This document shows, one piece after another, positions 1 to 9,911 of a DNA stretch of 64,000 bases. Position 1 is the stretch's first letter; each line of letters opens with the position of its first letter. The position numbers and the translations under genes were made by a program. This DNA is from Mesodorylaimus sp. YZB2_4 (Eukaryota > Nematoda > Enoplea > Dorylaimida > Dorylaimidae). The notes below the pieces were generated by a model. That model did not search any database and was not told the origin of the DNA. It worked only from the letters and a program-made list of their open reading frames with translations. The stretch covers positions 2,294,001 to 2,358,000 of the forward strand of contig JASANH010000626.1 of the NCBI GenBank assembly GCA_030248295.1. The letters run 5' to 3'.

Positions 1-471
1 CTCGATTAACAGTACGTGCTAGGCAGCTACCAATCGTCGTTTCACAGAAGCGAATGCAACCGGTGAGAAAATGGACGACGTCACGAACATATTCTCTCCC
101 AACCAGCCGGCTGGCAACTGCGTACACAAACATTTGCCGCCGTCAGCGGACATCAGCAGAGACACGTGTCTGTGTAGGAACGACCCGACTCATGTGAGGC
201 TGCATTGATTCGCCACGGGGACCACACTAATTAGGGGCAGTGACGCGGAGCGGAATGGGAAATGGGATGGAGGAAGCAGCAAGAATACAAGAGCCGAGGC
301 ACTGGAATCAGCCCCCTCAAATACAGCGCCTATAGACCCCGCGGAAAGTGGTTCCGGGTACAGCATAGGACTGGGAAGACCACTTTTCAAGATGAGCTAT
401 CGATTCTGCAATTCTCACATCAGACATCGCGGCATGCTCAGGATGCAGAGAGTGCGGCGTACATATTTGTA
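1..471. other. No gene recognised at the left edge
   Basis: Short open frames occur on both strands, but none has a recognisable domain, a signal peptide or supporting splice sites. I see nothing I can annotate here. Confidence 0.4.
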
Positions 472-831
472 AGGGGCGACGTCAAAATTCATGCTTAAAA
501 TTTCACGTAAATTCAACGGAAACTTCAAGTAGCCTGCCTCCTTATATTTTTTGCGGCCGAACGTTAGGTTTACGCTCTCATACTTCGACGAGTAAGTCCC
601 ATCAACGTTGAGGTTTACGCGCGCAGGTTACGTGACCTCGCGCCGGCGCGTGAGACTGCATTGGAGGGGAAGGGAGGGAGAACAATAGCCTAATGGACGT
701 CGAAGTTAGTAACCTCGACCTAGCAGTTTACGCCAGCCCGGCGTGAAGTTTACGAAGACCTCGGAAAAAATTTACGTAAAACATGAGAAAATTTTCGTAA
801 AATTTTAAGCATGAATTTTGACGTCGCCCCT
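472..831. mobile_element. MITE-like element with ~35-45 bp terminal inverted repeats
   Basis: The left end reads AGGGGCGACGTCAAAATTCA and continues with GCTTAAAATTT. The right end carries the reverse complement of the same sequence, ending at about 831. The inverted repeats run roughly 35 bp almost perfectly and then decay, enclosing about 360 bp with no coding capacity. This is the form expected of a small non-autonomous DNA transposon. TA dinucleotides lie close to both ends but a clear target-site duplication is not resolved, so the superfamily is not assigned. Confidence 0.8.
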
Positions 832-2104
832 ACATTACTTCAGGCAACAGCAGTGCAAAAGACCTGGGGTTTCAACCATACCCTAGTTAGGTCATAATCA
901 GCACCGGCGTGTGTCATCGATCGTTGGGAGTGGAAGCGTGCTGGTTCCATACCCACAGGCCCGCGCATCGAAACCACGCTCTGCTACAAAGTAATTCTGT
1001 CGTCGATTATTGGCGCAGCGGAAATTTATTTCGTTGACGGCATAGTTACACGTTGATACGATATTTCGGAAAACACGCTTGATAAAACCGCACGCTTGGA
1101 TCACTGAAAACGACCGTCTCCCCTCTGATCTCCAGAATCATCCATCCTTTACACTCTCACTTTACACCACCATCCTGCCTAACCTATCATGACATCACTA
1201 TTTAGCTGGCAGTTTAACCCTCGTGCCTGGTAGGCCATGGCGAGTGGGAGAGAGTAATCGATACTCTCCCCTGGCTGGGAGACGTCAACCCCTCGGGTTG
1301 ATGTTTCAGCCGTAGGTATGGCTGTAGGAAGCTGACTGTAGCTTCCTCAGAGCTATTGCGAAATACGAAGCAACCCACGCTAGAGAGCAGTCTTTTACTA
1401 GCCACCTAGCGGGATCACGCACGAAACAACCACACACTAGCACACACAAAGCAATAACTGACCGAGTCACTCATGAGACGGCACGACGCCGAGCTGACAG
1501 GAAACAGGAAACAGGCTAGACAGGCAGACTAGGGTGCGGCCACGGGGCGGCAGGCAAGATACTGGGTCATGTCACTGGCATACATCCAATAAAGATGGGG
1601 GTGTCTTTCTGACATAGAAAAGAGTACGCAATGGCATAAGCTATGGCACTCATTGACATGGAATGATGCATTTCACAACAGTACACCCATCGCATGGCCG
1701 CAAGACTTGCCTGCTCCGCTTGGAGTTTTTGACCCGCTGACTTCGGTCGGCCACGTCCCTCCTACGCCTACCAGCACTGGTAACAGCAGGGCGTCTCTGC
1801 TCTCATCGTCAGGCAGTTCGTGACAGGCGAATGCAAACCAGGGACGGGAAAGCTACAAGTAGACTGGTGGTTTGATGCGATGCGTCCAAGAAGCTAGCGT
1901 GTGTTGTCAGTTGTAAAAAAGAGTCGCATCTCATCGAACCTATATTTTAGGATTGACGATCAGACGATAGAGAGTGAGTATGTAACACAAGCTACTGAGT
2001 CGCTGGTGTTTCTCTCGGCTCTTTACTGTAGAGACAACGGCACGTCAACCAATTAGGTTGATGTTTCATCACTCTTTGATTATAAGAAATCGAAGTTTAC
2101 AACC
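832..2104. other. Gene-free stretch with a dispersed repeat
   Basis: Apart from the repeat at 1209-1325 nothing is recognisable. A short hairpin at about 2043-2065 (GTCAACC, loop, GGTTGATG) resembles the hairpin inside that repeat and may be a third, very diverged member. Confidence 0.4.
1209..1325 (+). repeat. Dispersed hairpin-bearing repeat, copy 1
   Basis: This stretch matches the reverse complement of 17390-17490 over about 100 bp. Shared blocks include CCCTCGTGCCTGGTAGGC, GAGAGAGT and CCTCGGGTT followed by ATGTTTCAGCC. It contains a hairpin GTCAACCC-ctc-GGGTTGATG, and the GTTGATG(T)TTC block resembles the stretch at 21285-21312 in the large mobile element. It may be a fragment of a related mobile element. 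Confidence 0.6.
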
Positions 2105-2305
2105 CTGAGGCCGTATTCTCGAAAGCTGGCTGGAAAACAGTGAGCTGACTGGAAAAACTCATTAAGGTCATCCCTAAATTTCCGATGAGCTGAGCGTAAT
2201 ATTTCCGCGCGAGCTCACCCCAATTTCCAGTGAGGTGACTGGAGAAAGGCCGAACGGAATTGTGCTATTCTAGAAAAAAGTTGGTGGACGGGAAGTTGGG
2301 GCAGC
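2105..2305 (+). repeat. Dispersed ~200-bp repeat family, copy at 2.1 kb
   Basis: The copy opens with GTATTCTCGAAAGCT and has a second ATTCT.GAAAAAAGTT block about 160 bp later. The copy at 30.7 kb has the same two blocks in the same order and spacing, with similar text between them (gaGCTGA, TAAATTTCCG.C, GAGCTCxCC). A further copy lies in reverse orientation around 31.8-32.24 kb. No coding capacity. Confidence 0.6.
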
Positions 2306-2468
2306 GTGAAAACGCAGTTTCAATGGCGCACAGTGCCTCTTCTAATTTATCTGCCTAGACGACTCAACCTCAACCAATATTGCCTCAGATGCAGGTTCAG
2401 ATCGCCCTAAAACTCAACTTCCAAAAAACTGCAAAGAAGGCTATTTGAAACAAAACTGCTTCCCATAC

Positions 2469-2634
2469 CGGCCTCGTGGCCAGGTGGGTTAGGCGTCTTC
2501 CTCTCACGCCAGGTGCGCAGTTACGGGCGAGTGTTCGACTCGCGGGCCGGTAAATCATTTAGTGTCAAATGTGCCCCTTCACCCTCGAGTGCGCAAAAGC
2601 GTTTGGTGATGCGGTAAAACATGAACATGAACAG
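2469..2634 (+). mobile_element. tRNA-derived SINE, copy 1
   Basis: The head is tRNA-like: CGGCCTCGTGGCCAGGTGGG with a TTAGGCGTC D-arm/box A region, followed by a box-B-like GTGTTCGACTCGCGGGCC. The body has the conserved blocks AAATCATTT.GTGT and CCTTCACCCTCGAGTGCG, and the tail is (ATGAAC)n. The class II (Ser/Leu-like) head is an inference from the GTCGTGGCC(t/g)AG version in the copy at 5929. This is not a functional tRNA gene. Confidence 0.85.
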
Positions 2635-5600
2635 ACGCCTTACAATATTCTAAGCAAGCCATGATGGCTCATTTGAATACCATGTCAGTATTCAAAGGCA
2701 CCAAAAACTTTCAATGCTTCGGCGAGAGATCTCCACCCAGTTTTTCATCATGGAAAACACCCTTTGGAGCAACGGCATTGTCGAGAGAGCTAATAAGAAG
2801 ACAAAGTGCCAATATCTGAAGATACTCAAATATGCCCTGAAAATCTCAGATTGCCCCGGAAATGTCACTCCCCCAAAACCTGCCCCGACAGCTTACAATT
2901 GCCCCAGATTTATAGGGCAATGCCCTGCACCACTGCAGCCAGTGTTGCCAGGTGCACCAAAACTGCAGCTAGCAGCACATATGCGCGGGAAAGGCTTGTG
3001 TATCCATTGCTAAAGGGCTGCGTGACACGCTGCTTGGTGCGCCATGGAGCCGCAACAACGCCGAAAAAGCTGGAACCGAACCGATATTTCGGTTCCACCT
3101 CTTTCGGCGCCGAGAACCGAACCGATCCGCCCGTGACCTAGGACGATTGATGACTGGTTGAATAGGTTTGCTGCCGTATTATAATCACGGGACAGCATAG
3201 GCGATATATAAAAAAATGGGTAACTAAACTAGCGTTCAGCAAGGTCCATCGGTGCTTTTGTGGATATACGGTACAGTACAACAACCATTAAACTATTGTA
3301 AGTCCCAACAAATTCCAGCAGAACAAAAGAATTATTTACTGGGCACCCTTGGAGAAGACACGAGGAAGATGAACTTGAATCCACAAGACGCAGAGGGTTC
3401 TACAAAATGAAGACAAACGAGCAGAAAAGCGGGCCCTGTGTCACGGCGGACTAAACGCTCAGAAAACGATGACTTGGCACTTGCTCGGTATCCCAGTTCG
3501 GGGCAGTGTCAGGTCGATCTTAATTCTACAATAGAAACCATACGTATCTACGTGTAAAACAAGCAGATAAAAGCATTAGATTGCTTGCCTAACTCTTCAG
3601 CAAAGTTTTATGCAGAAAGGGTTCGGATCTGCTTCGCTTGAGTGAGACCAATGAGATTGTATGCCCTGATAAACTGCGATCTCAAACGGACCATTAATCA
3701 GCAGCTGTAGCACGACATTAGCTTGCGACATGCATCATATCAGCTGGTGTCTATCATGATTTCCCCAGGCTCATCATCTCTTGGAAATTCTCGCATGTTC
3801 CAGTTTTTGGTCAAGTTACGCAGCATAGCATAGCATGTCATAGTCGATAGTCACCCTCCATGTTACCCACAAATCACCTTGACCCGCGATAGCTGCTTCG
3901 TTAGCAGAACCTTGTCATAAATTAACGATAGTCATGAAGTTTAGGGCTGTTGACAGTGATGGGTGTGTATGATTCGCTTTAAATTACTTCATGAGACCTC
4001 GCTGGAAAAGATTTCGAGGCGGTCTTGACCACCTCGATTTTTTCCCAGTCACCCCCGTTATCTCGACAAACCTTTCCCACGAACAGTTTTTGAGAATACG
4101 ATTTCGTACCAACTTTGGTCAGTGACTGTACGATTGGCTGGAGGTAAGGGTACTGGTTGCATGGACAGTATCGAGCGGCTCAAAATCCAAGTTTCTGTTT
4201 ATACGCATACTTCTTGATTGCTCTTTGAGCCTCTGTAAAATCAAATTCTTGTCGGAATTTCCAACGTAATGTATTTTCAAGACGCAGACACCTGTGGACG
4301 CCCGTCATGGCTCTAAATCTTACCCTGACACTGATCGCTTTTGAGCTAACATCAGGGGCGGGTTTAGCATACAATCTTGTGGTCAGTCATTTTTGAATCT
4401 GACCCATTTCTCACATTTTCGTCTCAAGACCTTGCTGGTGATCCAGAGGGATTCGTGTTGATTGTGTCGTGTTTCCACCAATTCGTCAAACGATGTGTTG
4501 CTGATGATCATGTGTATGCTCTCGATGATATTTGCAGCATGGGCAAAAAAAGAAGTCGTCGGGTTGTGTTTTCTACGAGGAAGCACTTAAGGAAAAACCA
4601 ACGAGAATAACTATAGAAAGAATCACGCGCATTTTACTCTCGCGCCGCAGATACAGTGTAACAGATCGACAGAAACAGGTGGCGTGTCGATCTGTTTGGG
4701 TGTTTTGGGCCAAAGTCCACAGAAAGTGTCTTCAACAGGGCTACCAAACCAGCCACCAGCCTTCGAAAGGCACAATGACATTTGGATTATATATGTCATG
4801 ACAAGCTACACCAAGGGTCTCCGCATCTCATCAGAAAGTGACACTGAAGGGCAGACAGCAACTGGCGTAGCTAGGAATTTTTTCTGGGGCCCAGGATAAA
4901 TGAGGCACTGTTAAAGCGACCCTGTGGGAGCACTCGTTTCTCGAACGGGGTTCCCCCAGCCCCTACGTCTGGGCGACAGCAAGGTCAGTCGGAAGAATTC
5001 TGATTGTAAAGGGAACTCTTGTGTTTGTTTTAAAAAGCGAGGTTTGTGAGATAGAGGGGGAAGAGCATGTGCTTGTAACGTTCTTTTGAAGTGCTGCTTA
5101 CTGCTAAAGGTAAAACCTGTCTGGTGAATTGACAGGAGGAGACAGAATGCTTATAATTAGAGGCTTGCTGGAATGAAGCACTGCTGACGATGAGACCTGC
5201 GAACAGAAATTGGAACCCAGCAAATACTAGTGCCTGGAACTCGCTCATTACTCGCAACTGCAATTTCAATTCAAGGCTTTCGATTTTATGCTGTTTCATG
5301 CTTGTTAGACTGTTTGAATGCTCAGGTCGCCGATGGATGCCACTTGTTGATTGCTTAGATATAAATGATTACGTCTGGCAAAAAATTTTTTGGCAACTTC
5401 AATTTTTGAAACTTTTTATTTCATAATTCGATATGGTATCAGTTACGATGACTTTGACAATCACAATTCACCGTGGTTAAAAAACAGGCTACAAAAACGA
5501 CTGAAGAATGTATCCGAACAACGATTCAATGCAGCACATAAATATCAGAAACACTACAACCCGAAGATAAGCAAAATTTAGAAATGTAAAAATACAAATA

Positions 5601-5665
5601 TACATTATAAATTTAAAAGCAATCATCATGTAAAGCCTAAAATCATCATTCTACATTAGCATTTA
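2635..5665. other. 3-kb stretch without a supported gene
   Basis: Several short open frames occur but none has a recognisable domain or convincing splice-site context. At 4000-4110 there is weak similarity (AACAGTTTTTGAGAATA...) to the dispersed family seen at 2.1, 30.7 and 32.2 kb. At about 4865-4895 the text GGCGTAGCTAGGAATTTTTT followed by CTGGGGCCCAGG looks like the end of a repeat. Nothing else is identifiable. Confidence 0.4.
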
Positions 5666-7227
5666 CTAATCAATGTACATAACTTTTCCAGCAAAGATTA
5701 TAGCATGAGTGGGCTGATGCACAATGGCATAAAAGAATGGATGATTAGCCACAAAGGGTATTGGTATCGGACGAGCTGACATGGGTCTTATGGCCAAACC
5801 AGTGGCTCCAGCAGCTTCAGTTCCGCTTTCGTTGACCTGAAACCAAAAGCAGTTGGTTAAGCGTTTACCAGTTTATCTTCCTGGCATAAGGTTGGATTGA
5901 CGCGAGACGCGAGTCTTACGATTAGCACCGGGGTCGTGGCCTAGCGGGTTAAGGCGTCTGCCTCTCACGCTGGGTGCGCACTTACAGGGGAGGGGTCGAC
6001 TCCCGCCTCGGTACAAAGTGATTGTCAATTATGTGTTCCTTAGCCCTCGAGTGCGCCTTATGGTGCTTGGCTATGGATAAAGTATGACATGACATGACAT
6101 GGCACAGCCGCGACCACCCTCATGTTTGAATAAGACAGGCCTGGACCCCCCCCCCCCCCCGAAATGTACTGCGTGGTACTCACGTCAATGAATGTCTCGT
6201 GGGCAGCGGAATCGACAAACACCTTTGAATCTGTCATCCGACTAAAATTGGCTCTCTCGCTAAACATGTCGCCCAGTCCCAAGGAAACAAAAACAGGTTT
6301 CAAATCCACGCGCGTCCTGATCTTGAACTTTGGTATTTTCACTTCGACTTCCCGTTCCGTGGTTCTATTGATAAGAAACATGAGTTCAGTGCCCGTGAAT
6401 GTCCTTTCGAATTCTTCTAATCCATCCCGTTTCTTGGGCAGAATGACGTACATGTAGAAATCGTACCCCTTATATGGTATGCCAACCACGGACACAGAAT
6501 TGGTTTGGTAGAACAGATACTGGTCCTCATTGGTCAAGTACTGTACCATCTGCTCCTCATCCTCCCTTCCGAATCGATAAAATTCCGATGTGGAGACAAG
6601 GGGGGATGGGAATGTTTCGTACCAGGCTGCTTTAAAGTAAATAGCACTGGCCAAAACAATCAATGAATCTCGTTTAATTGCGTCCCCTTGAAACAGTTGG
6701 GGAATTTTGTTAGCAGTATTGTTGGCCACCCAGTCGTTAATCATATCTCGGCATCCAGCCGCATCGCTTTGAAAATTGCACTGGTCAATCTTTCCATCAA
6801 AGCATTCTCTGATCGCACGTAGATACTCTTGTTTCATGCTAATCGCAGGCTGATGGTAAATTCCGTTCACGATCTTTAACTGTGCACAATCGGGCTGCGA
6901 CGATCGGAGCAATTGACGTTGTAGGGCCTCATAGATGCCCCTGACGTACGACTCATTGGCACCACGTTTAACCAGCAAATATCGCATTTGAGAACTGGTG
7001 TCCCCATCCGAGCCCACTTTCAACTGAGCTAGGGCTAGAGAAATGGAGACGGGCGAAAAGACAATGTTTTTATCAGATTCCGAACTCGAAATTGATCCGT
7101 ATAAGAGGACTGTAAAATCAGCCAACGGATCGGCTCCTTTTCTCGCCCATTCGAGACCATCTTGACATTCTGCCTCGTTCTGCGCTTTCGCACAGACGGC
7201 CAGAATAATGAGGAAAACTGCAATCAT
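5666..7227 (-). CDS. Secreted inhibitory serpin with a Met-Ser reactive bond
   Basis: Two exons are joined in phase 0: 6184-7227 and 5666-5836. The donor is GTGAGT after ...ETFID and the acceptor is TTTCAG before VNESGTE. The first ATG is at 7227; upstream in-frame codons start only with TTG. Residues 1-16 are a signal peptide (MIAVFLIILAVCAKAQ). The serpin fold is recognisable throughout (NIVFSPVSISLALAQL, ASAIYFKAAW, and the FVANHPFFYAI...GKV C-terminal block). The second exon carries the hinge and reactive loop. Aligned to the alpha-1-antitrypsin numbering, the hinge is ESGTEAAGA and P1-P1' falls on Met-Ser. Serpins with an Ala-rich hinge are usually inhibitory, and Met at P1 in that family favours elastase-like or chymotrypsin-like proteases; the target here is inference. 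The full length of about 404 residues is normal for the family. Confidence 0.93.
5929..6101 (+). mobile_element. tRNA-derived SINE in the serpin intron, copy 2
   Basis: The head reads GTCGTGGCCTAGCGGGTTAA then GGCGTCTGCCTCTCACGC, the least decayed tRNA-like head of the family in this window. The body block TTAGCCCTCGAGTGCGCC and a (GACAT)n tail follow. It lies inside the single serpin intron, antisense to that gene. Confidence 0.85.
6146..6160. repeat. Poly-C run in the serpin intron
   Basis: Fifteen consecutive C on the plus strand, 23 bases inside the serpin donor site. Similar C or G runs of about 12-14 occur at 14951-14963, 28950-28961, 60534-60547 and 63929-63942, all outside coding exons. 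Confidence 0.9.
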
Positions 7228-9911
7228 GACAAAGGATATCAACTATAACAGTAGAGATACATGTACTTTCAATGGTTTGCAACTGTAGAGAAATCTAGCA
7301 TAAGAGCCTTTTTATAGCAAAAGTGGAGGCCGTAAGAGTATGGGAGCCACATGCATCTTACGGAGATAAAAAGACAAAGTACAAAAGCAAATATCATACG
7401 ACTTACCCGCAACAACAAATGATTTCATTTTCCAAACACAACCTATTTCCACTCGGCTGTTTCTCTCGACTGGCATCAGTCGGTGCATCAGCTAGGCCTT
7501 CCCTTTGCCGACGAACCAGTCATAAATCACGACTCATGCTCCAACAAGGCGCGGTAAGAAAGCCTCCCGCTTCCGTGTAAACTTTGGAAACTACCACTTG
7601 ACTGACTGCGTCACCTGACCTAGCTCATAACAAGCCTAGCTAGGAGTTTTGGCAGCAGTAAGCTAGGATTACGTGCGCACAGAGAGAGAAGCATTTTTGC
7701 TATGCGAACAGCTTTGCGGAGCGGACTGAACTTTGGAAGAGGCAGAACAAAGTTTGCGCGTCAAGTTACCCAAAAGCTGTACACATGATGGCTGTGCCTA
7801 GTCTCAACAAACGTAGAGAATAGGCCCAGTCGTGGTTGAGAGGATGCATGATTAGCATAACATCAAAGTTTCTTGAATTCTAAAGCTGAAGATCGCAAGC
7901 AGTTTTCTTTCGAGAGCCGTGGTGGGTGACTTACAAGTGTCAGCAACCCTGAGTCTAAAATTAAGCAGTTATATTTTGAAGACAGTCGTTTTCGGTCTCA
8001 GAGTGGGAATCGTTCTCCGATGGATGTTTAAAAAGTCCGTGCTCCTGACGAAGTGACTTATCAGCGTAACCTGTACATATCTCACTGATGTAAGTGTGTG
8101 ATTCTCCCCATTCAACATGGCTCAATAGCAAGGACTAATGACACTAATGAGGTACCGTCAACTGGCGGACGCCAAAGTACAGAATCAGGAAACCAGAGCC
8201 CTTGAACACTGGTCAGGCCCCCGGTCTGATCATTTTATGACGCTGGTGATGCTATAGTATGGCCTCCAAGAGGCTCCTGAGATACTGTGCGTGGTTTATT
8301 GCCTTCCAGCCCTGCTTATCATATCATCAGGCTCATCGTCGCCCACAAAAGAGTGGATCCTTTCGTGACGCCAGTGAAATCCTTGGCCTATCCTAGGTAG
8401 TACTAACAAAAACAAGCCAATGGACGGCCTTAGCAACAGGAGCGAACTCACGTAGCCCACGACGCCTCGCGTGTCGTTTGTCACTCCAACCGCACACGAG
8501 GGCCGTTTATCAATTCACTCATGAATCATCAATTTATCAACTCACAATGCAAAGACCGGCCGCACGTGTCGGTCCTGACGGAGGTTCGATGGTCCTGAGC
8601 CCGCATTGCCCAGAGTGCAATTCAGACCAGGAACTCAATGCCAGACCCTGCCCAATTCCTGCAAACCAAACCAGTCACTCGGCCTCGATGTCGCTCTCGG
8701 TCTCGTGTCTGGCCCTGACCTTGGAGAGGCAGACCAGTTCTCTAAACCAGTGCACTGATAGGTGCAGATAAGTATTATATCCACGCCTATCACATGCTGC
8801 GCAAAATACAGAGAGGCTAACCGTAACTTGTGTTGGGCAAAGACAAGTGGGGTAGTAGTAGTCCTACACTACACATTATTGTAATTGTGCTCTTCTTGTA
8901 GCATTTTGGACATCTTCCATTTCAAGCCCGAGATCTCTGTGCATCCCGTGATAGCCTAATGATAAGCATCGCTCAACGATTTCTGTGATATTTCCAACAA
9001 TGTCAACCGAGATTGATGTTGTAAGGGGAAGCCCGATAGTGTGCCCCAAACGTGCTTAAGGGTGAGTCGCGTTCTGAAAAATTGCTGGCTACTGGCATGC
9101 ATGCAATTCGCAAGACTGTCATTCTCCCAGGCCTGCATTAAAGGAATGAGTAAGCAAATGCTCTTTGCGCTTTTGCACAAGGCCAAGAATCCTAGAGCAG
9201 CCAAGCCCACTCTTCTGGTTTCGAGGAACACCATCCATACTGTAGATGCGGCACTAGTTTGCTTGCAAGATAAGAGTCAAAAAACCAGAAAATCCAGTTG
9301 CTCTAATAGAGGATTCAGGTATAACTTCTCGAAAATACTTATGTCCCATGCGATTTCGAGGTAGGCAGGGCGGTCTTGTGTCTCTTGCAGAACTTTTCTA
9401 CTCCTTGAAGAAGATATCATAGGCTAAGCAAACAGACTCTAATATCATCTTAGAACACTGCCAGCAGAATGTTTGTCACGGACTATCGACCATACTTTTC
9501 CGGAAGAGGAAGGACGCTGTAGTCAACTCCGCCGTAGTCGGACCAACTCTTTTGCCACTTAACTCCCGTTGATGACAGGATTCCCATTGAAGACCATAAG
9601 ATAAAGATAAAGCTTTTGCAGGAAAACTTTGCATTCAATGACATGTCGCTCTGGAAATGCGCAGATTTCAGGAAAAATCGCGTAAATAAGATACCAGACG
9701 CTTTGAAGACGGGGTAAGAAAAATGATGTTTAAATTCAGGAGGTTCTGTATCTCTTATCTTAAGTAAGAATCGGCCCTAAGCATGTCCTTTTACTGCATA
9801 ACAAACACGCAAAGTAAACATTTTCCACGTGCTTTGGCAACTCGCATGCGAGAAAACGCGCACCATCCTACAGTACTTATTGTGCTCCTTGCACCTGATA
9901 GGGAAAGCCTA
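7228..9911. other. Intergenic stretch without a supported gene
   Basis: This lies between the serpin start and the end of the PAN/TSP1 gene. Short open frames are present but none shows a domain, signal peptide or coherent splice structure. The serpin promoter should lie just above 7227. A TTTTTATAG stretch at about 7310-7318 (reading CTATAAAAA on the minus strand) is a plausible TATA box about 85 bp upstream of the ATG. Confidence 0.35.

Noticed and set aside
2469..2560. A tRNA-Ser/Leu gene
   Set aside because: The tRNA-like head is incomplete and is followed by the same body and tail in several copies, so it is a SINE.
7227..7242. Upstream start of the serpin at 7242
   Set aside because: The codon there is TTG. 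The ATG at 7227 directly precedes a normal signal peptide.
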